A DNA stretch of 64,000 bases from Typhlomys cinereus (taxonomy: Eukaryota; Chordata; Mammalia; Rodentia; Platacanthomyidae): NCBI GenBank assembly GCA_023101885.1, contig JALPQD010000213.1, positions 2,598,501 to 2,662,500 on the forward strand, read 5' to 3'. Shown here in pieces: positions 44,336 through 56,178 of the stretch; the stretch's first letter is position 1; each line of letters starts with the position of its first letter. The notes beneath the pieces were generated by a model. The model was not told the origin of the DNA and did no database searches. It saw only the letters and a program-made list of their open reading frames with translations. The position numbers and the translations under genes were made by a program.

Positions 44336-44523
44336 ATCTAACTTTTGTTTTATATTTACTTACAGTGCACATGTGTGCACCTACACATGCCAAGGCTCAT
44401 AGATGGTCAGAGTACCCCTTGTGGAGACTGATTCTCTTCTTTTACCACGCCTCCTAGGGATCAAACTCAGGTGATCAAACCTAGGAGCAAGCACCTTTAG
44501 CTACCAAGCCACCTTGCAGCCCG
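44336..44523 (-). mobile_element. B2-type SINE, antisense
   Basis: Reads gtgcacatgtgtgcacctac, gggatcaaactcaggtgatc and cctttagctaccaagccacc, the reversed box B and head. Confidence 0.7.
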
Positions 44524-44738
44524 TATCTGCATTTTTCAATGAGAGATAATTCCACTCTTCTTACTGGATTGATAGTTATAATTGACACGCACGGGCTATT
44601 TTGAATTCTGGTAAGTAGCTTTGGAGAATCACAGGCATCCCTGAATACTGGCAAATCCTATAGTTGGTCCAGCAAATCTGCACTTTTATGTCTGCAGATT
44701 CTGCTAGCTATGGATGACATATTTTTTAAAAAAAAATC
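44524..44738. other. Spacer
   Basis: Nothing recognised. Confidence 0.4.
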
Positions 44739-44998
44739 CTGAGACTGGGGAGATAGCTCAGGGATTAAAGCCTTTGCCTTGAAAGCAAAAGAACATGAGT
44801 TCAGATTCCACATCCCACATAAAAATGCCAGCTGTCTATAATTCTGGCTCTGTAAGTCAGAATCTAAAAAACCCTAGAGCAAAGTGATAAAGAAAGAGGA
44901 CAATCATAGATAACTATTGATGTCACCTTTGGGCTTCCATAGGCGTATACACACACACACACTCAAGTACTCTCTTATATACACAGAGAGAGAGAGAA
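44739..44998 (+). mobile_element. Older B2-superfamily SINE
   Basis: Head gagactggggagatagctca, box B gagttcagattccacatccc, body aaaaatgccagctgtctata, CA tract at 44949-44962, GA tract at 44984-44997. Confidence 0.82.
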
Positions 44999-45429
44999 TT
45001 CTTTATTTGTAATGAATGTAAAGCATGTTTCTTCTCCATCGCCCCTAAAGACACAGCATAACAGCCGTTTACTAGTATGTATGTTGAACAGGGCATTTTG
45101 GTCAGCGACAAGTGATTGGAAGTACACAAGAAGATATGGGTAGGTTGTATGCAAATACCAGACTTTTATGCAAGGAGTTTTATCATCCATCCATTTTGAT
45201 GCCTGTGTGGGCATTTTGCATGACTGGTGTCAGGTTCTAGTATCTATAACCCCTCCCTGTAGCTAGGTGAAAGACAACTGCTCTTGACAGTATGAGAATG
45301 ATTATTACTCCATGACTCTGGGTTCATTACAACACACCCTTAAGAAATTACAAAGTTGATGGTGAGCCCCAGCACTTCCTGTGTGACATTGGGCCAGTGC
45401 CTTTACTTCTGAACATCCATCTTTCGCTT

Positions 45430-45512
45430 GCATGGAATAGAAACAGAGCTCTGTAGTAAAGCCCTTGCCTAACATGCTGTAGCCTTGGGTTCGATTCCAA
45501 GAGAGAATAATA
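45430..45512 (+). mobile_element. ID-type SINE
   Basis: Diverged box A, then aaagcccttgcctaacatgc, box B gggttcgattccaagag, then an AATAATAATAA tail. Confidence 0.7.
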
Positions 45513-46259
45513 ATAACCCTGAACCAAGCCAATCTGAGAAGCTGATGAAAAAGTTTTGTATGGGCAAGATGCTTTGTATAAAATTATCATTTGTGCACAA
45601 ACATATTTTCATTAATTTTGCATAACTACCTAAATACTGTGTAAAAGTGTCTTTGCTATGAATAAGGAATCCAAGGGGGGCACTGTAGAGAGAGATATGT
45701 TGAAACAACCTATATAATAATTCACTGTGTTTACATTGCATAGAGGAATGACTGCAGTCACAGGCTAGGCCAAACAATGTCAAATTCCAACACACGCTGA
45801 ATCCAAGAGCTAGCTAAAATTCGGCTCTTCCTAAAGACCAGATAGAATAATCTACATCTACTGTGCTGGTGATTATAATAGGGACTTTCCCCAGTCTAGG
45901 GTCCCATTCTTGACTAACTGGAGGAGGTCACTTAGATGACACGCCTTCTCTTCACCTTCCCCCTGAGGCAAAAATTCACGTCTTTGTATATGGCAAACAT
46001 GTGGCCCCAGAACAGGCAAAGGGATCCCATGATGTTTGTCCTAAGAGATCATTTTCGTGTGTTTTTATTTTGCTATTAATAAGTTGTCATCAGCAATCAA
46101 GCTCTGGGTCACCCTTGCTCTCCACAAGAGAAGAGGGTTTCCAAGTGAGAAATCAGCACTTGTAAAAAGGCTAGCACACAAAAATCTTTTAAACATTTGA
46201 ACCTGATATGCTTATCACAGCTATCATTTCTGGAAAAGACACTAAAACTCTTGAGTTGT
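45513..46259. other. Unassigned unique DNA
   Basis: No repeat or gene recognised. Confidence 0.35.
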
Positions 46260-46367
46260 ACCTTTAAGATATGAAAGCTTTGGCCACCTGCCTCTCATGG
46301 CACTCCACATCTGGAGTCTGTGAGTTGCATTCTTTCTCTCCTCTAATAAACTCAAGAAGAAAGATAT
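46260..46367 (+). mobile_element. LTR 3'-end-like fragment, second copy
   Basis: Reads gccacctgcctctcatggca then ctcctctaataaactcaaga. It pairs with 12391-12510 by the ctcctctaataaa block. Confidence 0.4.
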
Positions 46368-46549
46368 GAAAGCTTTGTGAAGTACAAAAAAATATAAACA
46401 CAAGATACAACTAGTTCATTTTAAATGGAAGAAAATATAGTTCATTTTAAATTAAAAACTAAAAGTGATGTAGTGTGAGAATACTACATTTAAAAAAGCA
46501 AACTCACTCACTAGTAAATCTCTTTCAAAGTTTAACCCAACTTTTCCCT
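46368..46549. other. AT-rich spacer with a short direct repeat
   Basis: tagttcattttaaat occurs at 46411-46425 and 46438-46452. No gene. Confidence 0.5.
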
Positions 46550-46960
46550 CCCCAATGGGGATAATGAAGCAGGAAGAGTAATGTAGTTTCAGTTCTCAAA
46601 CTCTGAAGTCACAAATCACTCATTAGCATGTTGCAATACTAGAACACTTGCTTCAAAGCAGCAGCAACCAATACGAAAGGAAACAATAATAATAAAAGAA
46701 AAGATTTCTCCCGCCAGAATAGGCAAAGGTGTGTGTGAGCTGGAAGAGAGCACAGTCCAGAAACCCATGACAAGTCATGATAAATGGGTCGTTATAAAAT
46801 TCATGTTTAGGCAGCACCAGGCCGGGGATAATGCCATTCGTCATGGCAACACTAGGCCGCTAATGAGCCCTCATTGCATATTCATGTACGTGGGGGTGCC
46901 CCTTTCCCTCCCACCATGCACTAGTGCAAATATCCCTACCTCGAGCTGAAACTCAGCCTA
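46550..46960. promoter_or_regulatory. Enhancer-like block 3, RFX/POU/homeodomain motifs
   Basis: Contains GTCATGGCAAC (46840-46850), an RFX-type site; ctaatgag (46860-46867); ttgcatattcatg (46874-46886), an octamer-like POU site; plus tcgttataaaat and ggataatgcc. No repeats over about 400 bp. This is the strongest enhancer-like block in the window by motif density. Conservation was not tested. Confidence 0.42.
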
Positions 46961-46984
46961 GGCCTTCTCTTCTTCTTCTTTTCT

Positions 46985-47345
46985 TTCCTTTGCTTTTTTT
47001 TTTTATTTGTTATGTTGCAGCAATTACACTGTAAAAGTGCTGCCCAAGATTGATTGCTCTGATCTGTAGTTCAATTGTAAATTAGAATACACATCCCCCC
47101 AGGGACACACGGCCCCTATTTGTGATTAAGGAAAAAGCCCTATAATAGACTAATAGCTAAAGTTCTCTCTCTTTTACTTTCAGGCAATTAGCTTGATGAA
47201 ATGGCCTCTTTTTGTATACCCTGGAAGTGTAAACCGATATCATAATGAAGGATATGATGTTTATTCTATTATTTTCACCTTGCTGGGGATGCAGGAATGC
47301 ATACACGAATGGCTGCTTTGTCCATTACATTTACTGATTCACAAG
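46985..47345. promoter_or_regulatory. Enhancer-like block 4
   Basis: Contains gcagcaattacactgtaaaa, agattgattgctctgatctg, ttcaattgtaaattag and caggcaattagcttgatgaa. Dense homeodomain cores, no repeats. Separated from block 3 only by a short C/T and T tract. Confidence 0.4.
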
Positions 47346-48307
47346 TAAACTATTTCTTAAAGACGTAGGGTGTGCTTTCCGAGTCTGAGTGAAGCAATCT
47401 CCAGGTGTGGCTTAACCTCCACGCCAAAGGACTCAATTCAAGAGCAGGAAGCAAATTTCCAAGGTGATGAAGACAGCAGGATTCTGACATTCAAAACGTG
47501 CCTGGTCACTGGGGATACTGTAAGTGATCAGAGAGGAAAAGGCACATGCCAGAGCACAACCAGCAAAGGTAACAAGTGTCCCTGAGCTACCACACCCAGG
47601 CAGACTCCAGCTGACCATGTGGTGGCTTTCCTGTCTCCAATCGGCTGTGGGTCTCCAACACAGTCTCTAGCTCAATAGGATTCTTCCTACACAACGATTA
47701 CACAGCCATTTTCCCCCCAGTGGCTAATACCTCCTCTCCCTCCAAATAAATCCTTTTTTTTTTTTTCAAGACCAAAAGCTTTGATCTACAAACTTTTCCT
47801 GGCAAGAAAATATTACTCAGCTCCTTGCATGCAGCTGCTGGTAGAAGTTTGGGCCAGTCGGCCAGTAATCACTTCTTTGAGTTAAAACACTCCCAAGGCC
47901 ATTTGAGGTCTTCCTCTTGTAGAGGAGATTAGAAAGGCTAAAGAGCCGGGTGGGGGTGGAGGAGACGCATCCTGGAGGACAAGATAGAACAAAGAAAAAG
48001 TAGAAATAAAGAAGTAGAGGGGGGAAAAAACATAAAAATCTGTCTTGGTCTAAAATAATTGCAGTTTATGTTAATATTCCAGTCTCTTTCAGTTTGCTGT
48101 CAGTAAGCAACAACCTTGTTTGGGTCACTTCTGGACTGGTATTATCTGGAAGAAAGCTCTCTATCTAGCCTTTTCTTCTCTGTGAGATTCTTATGAGATT
48201 TTTAAAATTTTACTTTTATAATAAAAGGATCTCAGTAACTTTAATACTGAAATTGATGTGCATTATTAGATTTGCTATATTTTGATAGTAATTTTTGTTT
48301 GCTACTT
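47346..48307. other. Unassigned unique DNA
   Basis: Contains a T-run at 47754-47766. No repeat or gene recognised. Confidence 0.35.
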
Positions 48308-48362
48308 TATATATATAATATATATGTATATATATATGTATATATATATGTATATATATATA

Positions 48363-48405
<43 letters not shown>

Positions 48406-48440
48406 AGAGAGAAAGAGAGAGTGTGAGTGTGTGTGTTTAT
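48308..48440. repeat. (TA)n/(TATATG)n then GA/GT microsatellite
   Basis: TA with regular TATG interruptions at 48308-48403, then gagagaaagagagagtgtgagtgtgtgtg. Confidence 0.95.
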
Positions 48441-48655
48441 TGCACACGGATTTGCTAAGTAGACTCATCTGACTTGGCCCTCACTAATGTGTAGTTCAGA
48501 CTGGCCTCAAATTTGCTGTAATTCTCCTGTATCTGCCTTGGTTCTACTTTTTTTTTCCAGACAAGGTCTTGCTATGCATTCCACACTGGTCTAAAATCTA
48601 TGCTTTTCCTGAGTGGATAGGATTCTTGGTCTCTACCACCAGGCCTGGCCAACAA
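48441..48655 (-). mobile_element. B1-type SINE, antisense, diverged
   Basis: T-run, then ccagacaaggtcttgctatg, cattccacactggtctaaaa and ctaccaccaggcctggcc, the reversed B1. Confidence 0.6.
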
Positions 48656-48790
48656 TTCTTATTGTTCCAAATGTAGAGGTGGAAAATTGAAACTCAGAAA
48701 GGTGACGTGACTTTCCCGAAGCCACACATTAGTAAAGGTGAAGGTGCCTTTTCCTCAGGCTGTTGACTCCAGACTCTGAGGTCAGCGCAG
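48656..48790 (+). mobile_element. MIR 3' half
   Basis: Reads gaaaattgaaactcagaaag, gtgacgtgactttcccgaag and ccacacattagtaaagg, the classic MIR 3' half. Confidence 0.7.
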
Positions 48791-48899
48791 CTGCCTCTTC
48801 CCTAGCTAGACATTCCCCAGCTGCAGCAACTCCACAGAATCTCACAGTTCTCAACGTGAATAAATCTATGCTCTTCTCTGATATGCAGGCAAGATTGGC

Positions 48900-49050
48900 A
48901 AAGAGGTTTAGCACACGTGTGTGTATGCACGCACATAAAACACTCACAAATACATACATTAATCACAACCACACATACATACATGCATATAGACACTAGT
49001 ACACACACACATATATTTACAGAGCACACAAACATACACACAGTAACACA
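48900..49050. repeat. Degenerate CA/TACA-rich tract
   Basis: Interrupted cacaca/catacat units, probably an old SINE tail. Confidence 0.7.
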
Positions 49051-50214
49051 TTCATACGCACCTTTATAAAAACCTAGAAATTCGCTGCTCTACTACCTAA
49101 CTGCCTAAATTTAAAATAGACAATCTATGCTACATCATAAGCATATGCTAAGAATAGGCATCCCTCAGCTACAGAGCCATGGTCTAGCTAATTCAAACTT
49201 TAGAGTCAGTGAAATGGTTACTCTCCCGAGTTCACAAACTGAATGGTCCAAGAGACTTGAGTCTGTATGTGCTGAAACTTCGTTGAGTCTTCCTACCAAG
49301 GATCGCTGTCAGTGTTTGCACATATTGTTCCCTCCCCCACTCTTGGCCCACGTCCCATATTCCCCTCTAAGTGACTGAACTCTGGTCATCAGTGTAGTCA
49401 GTTCAAAGATCACTGTCTTCAGATATCTCCCTTGATCCCAGTCCTAAATAACTCTTTGATTTTATCTCCTCAAATAAGCCTCTCTTGTTTCAGAAATGGC
49501 CTTTCCCTTCCTGAAGTCAATGAACACAGCAATCCAGACCCTGGTAAAGTATCCCAGACCTTCTGTCAAGGGCCCAACCATGTTCCAGGAGCCTGGTATA
49601 CCAGAGAGTCAGATTCATAGCTCTTAGCAAAGTAGCTCAGGGCTGTTTCTTGGCAAAGGAATGGCTACATCTTCAACCAAAGTTGGGCATTCAACACATG
49701 GCTGGTTCCCCCATTGAAAGGCCTTGAGATAACAGCTGTACTGACTAAGAATTACAGAGCAGAAGCCACTGGAGTGAACAAAATCACTGCGACTGTGATT
49801 TCTATGAGACGCTACAGATGCCTGAACACACAAGAGAAAAGCCCAGAAACTAGTCCAGAACAAATGAGCCCCAGATGGTATATAAGTACTTCCAAATCTC
49901 AAATGTAGCCTTATTTAAGCTTATAGGGAAAATAAGGTGTATTTCCCTATTCTTTTCATATATACATTCAGGAATTCATTCAACAAATACTTTCTGAAAC
50001 CTGAAGAGATCATCAGAAAAGAGACGTCATTCTCCCCACCCATGAATGTAGAGTGCAGAGGAGGCGGCAAACACTCTATAATCAGTGCACACAAGAGAGG
50101 ATGCTGTAGTGTGTAAGGACACAGTGAGACGCCAGTAGAGACTTGCTATAGATAGGTGAGGTACTCTGGTGGTGCCATCAGCACTAGTTGCTTCCCTGCA
50201 GAAAATACAAGCAA
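49051..50214. other. Unassigned unique DNA
   Basis: About 49971-50000 (aggaattcattcaacaaata) resembles an ancient MIR/L2-type piece. No gene is seen. Confidence 0.35.
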
Positions 50215-50535
50215 GCAGGGGCTGGGGAAACGGCTCAGCAGGTTAGAGCACCTGCTGACAAGCATGAGGATCTGAGTTAAATTCCAAGCACCTACATTCA
50301 AAACCTAAATAAAGAAAGCTAGACATGGTCATGTATGGGGATGCAAGGGGACTGGGGATGCAGAAGCTGGTCAGCTAGTGTAGCCATAGGGACAAGCTTC
50401 AAGTTCAGTGAGAAACTCTGTCTCGTGGGATGAAGGAGGAGAGCAATAGACACCTGACATCCTTTCCTACCCTTCGCATGTGCATGCATACACTCATGCA
50501 AGCACACAGGTGTGCATACACACATGCGAATCCAC
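50215..50535 (+). mobile_element. B3-type SINE
   Basis: Head caggggctggggaaacggct, gcatgaggatctgagttaaa, gaagctggtcagctagtgta, caagttcagtgagaaactct, tagacacctgacatcctt and CA-rich end. Confidence 0.85.
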
Positions 50536-51502
50536 ATCTTGGCAAAAGAAGTCTGAAGCATGAAGGGACAGATGAAGGTATACAGAAGGAAGCATTTCCA
50601 GGAATAATATGTACAAGGGTGAAGGAGCAGAAAGCAGTCTGCCAGTTAAAGTAGCATGAAGCAGTACGGGTGGACCTCTAGGACTAGCATGGACATGGGG
50701 GTAGAGAGGGCATGGAATATGCTGACAACTGGAAAGAACTGTCTCCTACTGGGGCCTGTGTGAGCGTAGCACCCAGCCTGGCAGCACAGAATGGAAAGGT
50801 CTGAGGTATGAACTCAAAGAGCTATGGAGTCAGTTCTAAGAAACAAGACAGCTCACAACAGCAAGCCAGCTGATAAAACACAGATGCTCAGACGTGCTCT
50901 GTAGGATCTTAAGAAAAGGAGCAGGAGCTTGATGCAAAGATCCTGTAAGTATTCATTCTCAACATCTAGACACGCTGACTTTGAGAAGTGCTTGAGTCAC
51001 TTTCCAATACTCCTTGATCTCATTAGGAACCACCCACCAAGAAACACAGCTTCCTATCGGAGCATGTGGATGATGTTGCTTGTTAACAGTCTGGCCCCTG
51101 CACCTGACAGTGAATCCATAGAATAAAGAAGCAACAGAGGAGAGAGAGAGAGAGAAACACATTGCCTCTGACTGTCACTTTATCCCTAACTCCTATTAGC
51201 AGTGCTCGAAATCTGGTACACAACGCTCTGAAAATGAATTGTGGATTCTTTTTCCTGTCTCTTCTCTAGCTTATCAAAGGGGCTGATTCACAGCTGGCAC
51301 TTCATAGAGGGTTGGTTGGTTTATTAAGGCAACAAAATACAAAAGATTCTCATTAATGTAATTGGTGATTCCTTCTCATTAGCCAATCAGAAGATGCATA
51401 AAACTATGTCATCTGAGAATCTCAAACACTCCAATATTCATCAGGAAAGATGATGTCCTGATGTTGGTGTTTGGAGCAGGAGTTTGCAGAAGGTATTGGG
51501 TT
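50536..51502. other. Unassigned DNA
   Basis: A short GA tract at 51140-51153. Nothing else recognised. Confidence 0.35.
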
Positions 51503-51532
51503 TTATTCCCAGCATTCCTCCCCCAAAACAGG

Positions 51533-51571
<39 letters not shown>

Positions 51572-51825
51572 GTGTAACAGAGGTCACTGTGGAGGCCCAA
51601 GGTTGACTTTGGGAACCACCCTGAAGTGCTTTTTCCTTTTTTTTTTTTTTAACCTCCTTTATGTTTTTCTATGGGATTTCCTAGGCTCAACCTTTCAGAG
51701 CAGAAAGTAAGGTTTCAAGTGGCATTTTTTTACATGGGATCTGGGATCTGAACTCAGGACCTTCTGCTTTCAAGGCCGAGGCTTAATCCCTGAGTCGTAT
51801 CTCCAGCCTTATTCCCAGCATTTCT
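51503..51825 (-). mobile_element. B2-superfamily SINE, antisense, with GT array
   Basis: (GT)n at 51535-51571, body with tttttacatgggatctggga, reversed head cgtatctccagcc at 51808. Near-perfect target-site duplication ttattcccagcattcct (51503) and ttattcccagcatttct (51809). Confidence 0.9.
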
Positions 51826-51869
51826 AGATCAATCAATCACTCTACCAGATGTTATGATTTTTAAAGCAC

Positions 51870-52218
51870 ATTTTTAATTTTTTGAGCATCTATATTTATG
51901 TATGCATTTATTTGTGGACGAGCGTGTGGCAAGTCAGACGTGTGGAGGTCAGAGAACAGCCAGGGGTGTTGCTGCTCACCTTCTGCCTGTATAAAACAAA
52001 GTGCTTCACTGTTCACCGCTGTGTGTGCCACACTGGCCAGCCCAAAGGCTTCCAGGGCATCTCCTGTCGCTGCCTTGCATCTCACCATAGAGGAGCTCGG
52101 ATTACAGATTTAAACTACAATGCCAGGCTTTATATGGATTCTGGGTAATCCAAACTTGCGTCCTTACTTGTCCTACAATAGGGCAAGTGCTTTTCTCACT
52201 GAGCCCTCTCCCCAGCCC
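51870..52218 (-). mobile_element. Old B2/B3-type SINE, antisense
   Basis: Reads gtgtggaggtcagagaacag, gcttttctcactgagccctc and tccccagccc, the reversed SINE head, after a diverged body. Confidence 0.65.
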
Positions 52219-52308
52219 AAAGCAAGCACATTTCTATATTTGCATGTAAATTATGTTGCACAGCCTGGACTATCTGAGGAAAACAGTTGTGATAAGACAA
52301 TATTATAT

Positions 52309-52450
52309 GTGGTACATTCTGATACATTCTACATAGGAAATCACGTAAGCATGTGCTGCATTCTCTCTAGGAAACAATATTAGCGTGTGTTATACTCTAT
52401 ATAGGAAACAATGTTAGCAAGTATTGCGCTCTATCTAGGAAAGACGTTGT
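52309..52450. repeat. 34-bp minisatellite, about four units
   Basis: AGGAAA recurs at 52335, 52369, 52403 and 52437, an exact 34-bp period. The unit reads roughly aggaaacaatgttagca, then a variable gtgt stretch and ctctat(c/a)t. A partial unit precedes the first full one. Confidence 0.9.
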
Positions 52451-52804
52451 CCCAGTTCTGGACACCGCTGTTCGTGTTCTGCCAGGCTGGGGCTTAAACT
52501 ATGCTAGGAGAGGAAGGCAAAGCACTGCATCACTCTACCCCAATGCCAACATACTCTCAGAATACATGTGAACCAAGTGCCCATGGCTCTCATCCTCTTG
52601 TCTCCCTTTCTTTTAATGTGAGTCAGTGGCAAGCCTTCCTGCTTCTCCTGCAGATTTGAAGCCTTTGAAAACAGGGTTCTACTGTAAACTCTAGGGATTC
52701 CTTAGCAGAACCTTCACAGCAAGTAAGAATCCCTCTACATTTCTTTCTGTAATACCCAGTTTTGTCCCTTCTAAGGTAATGCAAATTGTTTTCTTTTTCC
52801 ATTG
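52451..52804. other. Unassigned DNA
   Basis: Nothing recognised. Confidence 0.35.
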
Positions 52805-53105
52805 ACATGTGTACATGTGAGGAGGTACAAGTGTGTAGGGGGGCTCACATATGTGTAACTGCATGTACATATGTGCGCAAGTGCATGTGGAGGCCTAAGG
52901 TTAATATCGGGAAAATCATCCTCACTCTTCAAAGCCCTCTGATAGGGCCATCTGGCTAGACAACTTGTTCTGGGGATTCCCAGTCTCCTCCTTCCATGGT
53001 GTGAATAACACGTGGGCTGTCACACTCGCTTGGCATTCTACATGGGGTTTATGCATCCAAATTCTGGTCCTCTTGTTTGTACAGCACTGAGCCAGTAAAA
53101 TCATG
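52805..53105 (-). mobile_element. Old B2-superfamily SINE, antisense
   Basis: GT-rich start, gtgcatgtggaggcctaagg, tctacatggggtttatgcat, then a degenerate reversed head (cagcactgagccagtaaaat). Confidence 0.65.
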
Positions 53106-53144
53106 CAATAGAAGCAACTTTACATAAATAATAAGGCTGATGAC

Positions 53145-53232
53145 TGGGACTCTAGCTCAATGGTGGGCCACCTGCCTGACCGCCCAAAGATCCTAGGTTT
53201 GATCCTCAGGGCAGCAAGAATAATAAGCTTAA
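53145..53232 (+). mobile_element. ID-type SINE
   Basis: Box A gactctagctcaatggtggg, accgcccaaagatccta, box B ggtttgatcctcagggc, then an A/T-rich tail. tRNA-like but a retroposon, not a tRNA gene. Confidence 0.75.
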
Positions 53233-54080
53233 AATAAAGTTGATGCTCACTCTGGCACAGTTTTAAATTACTCACCCAAGATCCTGCTACTGACTCCAGA
53301 GGTAACACTGTGGAGCATCACTTAAAAATCATGCAGCATGGTGGGCAAATGTTCTACTCTCTGAGAACTCTGAAAACCACCAGCAAGACATTCAGATACA
53401 TGCAGACCAAGAAAACGTTTCAGTATAGCTTAACCCGCTTAAAGATGCCAGCTCCACAAAGGTGTTCTTGGAGCAAAGGCTGAAATTTCCAGCAATTCTC
53501 TGTTCATAAGCTTCCTGCCATTAACAAAGTAGAAAATGGCATTCCTTATATTCATCTGTCTTGTTCTGAAACCTGCAAACTCTTTAGTCAGTACATTTGA
53601 AGTATATGTATGCTCAGAATCCCGACATTGTCTGGGATAACATATGCAAATCACACTCAGCTCAAGACACCACAGGGCAGCTTCATCTGAGAGATTCCCT
53701 GGCTTGCCCTCAGGGTATTCAGAACAGGTGTGATAAGCAGGTGTGGGCAAGCCCAGCCTCTCTACTACCAGATAAAGCTGGATGGGGAGAGGATCTGGCT
53801 TCCCTTGCTCTAGACAAACTCCAGCAGCTGCAGGACTGTGCAACACTTGGTAAAGAAAATGGAGGAGCCTTGAGTGAGAGCCTCTGCTGCTTGTCTTATG
53901 GAATCACTGAGTCAGAGAAGGGACTAGTCGTGTTACGTCTGGTCCTGTCTGAATTGACAGATTTCAACCACACAAGCTCATAGGCAGTAGGATTAAAGCT
54001 TCCCCAAAAAAGATAAAAATACTGTTCAGATCTCCCAACCTTTCCACACTTGCTAAGGGCTAAATCCAGCAATTAGAATC
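53233..54080. other. Unique DNA with opposed long open frames
   Basis: Minus 53439-53846 (135 codons) and plus 53597-53983 (128 codons) overlap by 250 bp. Neither peptide shows a domain I recognise and neither has a good splice pair. I leave coding status open. Confidence 0.2.
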
Positions 54081-54170
54081 AGTCTTTAAGTGCTCGAGTT
54101 GTCTCGTGCTAATAGATCACTTTATAAAACGAGCAGTTTTTAAAAGTTGTATTTAATTTCCCATTATTAC
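54081..54170. promoter_or_regulatory. Short enhancer-like AT-rich block
   Basis: Reads tgctcgagttgtctcgtgct, aatagatcactttataaaac and gtatttaatttcccattatt, with no repeats. Weak evidence. Confidence 0.2.
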
Positions 54171-55689
54171 TGTACTGAATGCTGGTGGCTATATCTGTCT
54201 ATTCCATTATGGATTCTGAAGCCCAGAGAGGAAAGAGACTGTTGGAGGCTGATGCATTGTTCGATGCTGATTTTAATTCTCAAAGATCTGAAGAGAGACT
54301 GGAAAGTAGATCTGAGTTCTGCCCTCCTCATAGCTGTACTTATTTTTTATTTCCAAACCAAATGATGGGTGCTCCTTCTCTTTTCCAAGAATTATTTTAT
54401 TTTGAAATTGTAGAGAGCAAAGCAAAAGCCACCGTGGTGTGCATGTATGCATCTGACTCTGCATGTGCGCGCACACATGAGTATGTGGTTTCCTTTAAGA
54501 AAATGAAATGAACCGGAAAATAAGCCCTTAACAGTAACTCAAGAAATAAAACAAAATCATTTACAACACATGGAAATGTTGCAGGATATGTCAAGATTAC
54601 ATGGTTTAAGGGAACCCTCCTGAATGTGGAAGCAATTATAAGGAAACTCATGAGTCATTAGCAAACATTGCTCATTGTGTTTCTCATTTCTGGGTCAGTG
54701 TTCCTAGGAAATATAGACTTTGGTTTTCAATGTTTCATTGACTTCAGTGCCAGATCAGAGATAGTGGGGCCAAATGACAGGGAGCCAAGACATCAGGGTT
54801 TTGAAGGTCACCATTTCTCAGATGTAGGGAATTGAGTCCTTGAGGTATGTATAGAAAGATAACTTCAAAAATGAATCAGTAAGCCTTGAATCGATGAGAG
54901 CAGGGTTGTCTGCAAAAGGAAAGTAAAGAATTACACAGTACAAATTTGCACTGGTGGGCGTCTGTGGGGATTTTGAGTGCACACTGCTTGGTATGCAAAA
55001 TGGCTGGTAAATCCAAGTACCCAATACTGTATGTAATGGGAACCAGATGTCTAACAGAGAGAGAAAAATATTTTATAGCAATAAATGTGACATTGACTCT
55101 TAAAGGGTTCGCTGTTTTGAAACAACTTCCCAGTCTCCCTTTTTCTTATCCATTCACCCAACTTCAAGTAGATTGTTTAAGGGAACTGTTTTCATATTTT
55201 GAAAGGAGAGAGTATTTAATTTGCCAGTAAGTTCCAAACATAAGGAGAAATGATCTGAGGGAGAAAAAAAGGTAATTTTGGAATTTGTTCATTGCTGTGC
55301 TCAGCAACGGTAAAGTATATATATATTAAGGCAAATAAAGCATGATTCCTCCTGTCCTTAAGGAACTCAAAATACATGAGCTGTGCTAAGAGGCTGTTTA
55401 GGGAGGGACATGGTGCAAGTCACAGAGCAGGAAGCACAGGGCAGGAGGAAAATCCTAGGGCTGGACGGCACCAGGAAGAGAACCCCATTGGGCCACAATG
55501 TGAGGGTTTCCCACCCAGCCCCTCCTGAGACTGCCTTGGAGAAGGACCTCCTGCTCTCTCACAAGGTCTTGACAGTGGTCTCCAGCAGCGCAGCTGTCTC
55601 AGCCTCACCACAATCATTCCCAATGTCACCCTGACTCTACCATCCCAGCAGCTGCTCTGAAGTTCAGGGAAGATGGCACTCTCCTGGTA
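54171..55689. other. Unassigned unique DNA
   Basis: Frames at 54179-54511 and 54397-54651 (opposed) lack domains. Short TATATATA at 55317. No interspersed repeat recognised. Confidence 0.35.
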
Positions 55690-55830
55690 ACACTACAAAC
55701 TCTACAGATAGCCCTGGCATTCCCTTCCAGCTTTGCCAATTACTGGGTTGTGGCTTTGGATAAATCACTCAACCCATCTTCTTCTGCCTGTATTTTCTCA
55801 ATTCTAATAGAATGTGTCATCCATGCTTGG
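55690..55830 (+). mobile_element. MIR fragment
   Basis: Reads agctttgccaattactgggt, gtggctttggataaatcact, caacccatcttcttctgcc and attttctcaattc, which is MIR core order. Confidence 0.7.
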
Positions 55831-56178
55831 GGGTCAGGAGGTAGCTAGATCCTGGCCACAATGTGTTTTATGTAGTATCAGCATTATTAGAAACTTTGTT
55901 TAACTGTTATCCTGTCAATCATCAGCTGAATGCTTCTGCCATTCTTGTGTGTTTATCACAGTCCAAGCGAGCCTTTTGTGGTTGAGTGTACGGCTTTATT
56001 AGCAAATTCCTGCTCACCCTGAATATCTTTTGCGGCTTCTCCGATAGCCTATGAAAAGACAAGGACTTTCTTCTCCTAAGCCCCAGATGTAGCTCACACA
56101 TAATGGCACAAACAGATAAAGTGGTATAAGGCAGGCAGGACAGTAGGGAATGGAAGGAGCTACACTTGAAAAGGAGTG
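55831..56178. other. Unassigned DNA
   Basis: Nothing recognised. Confidence 0.35.

Noticed and set aside
53145..53232. tRNA gene
   Set aside because: Box A and B are present, but the unit has an A-rich tail and lacks a proper acceptor stem; it is an ID retroposon.
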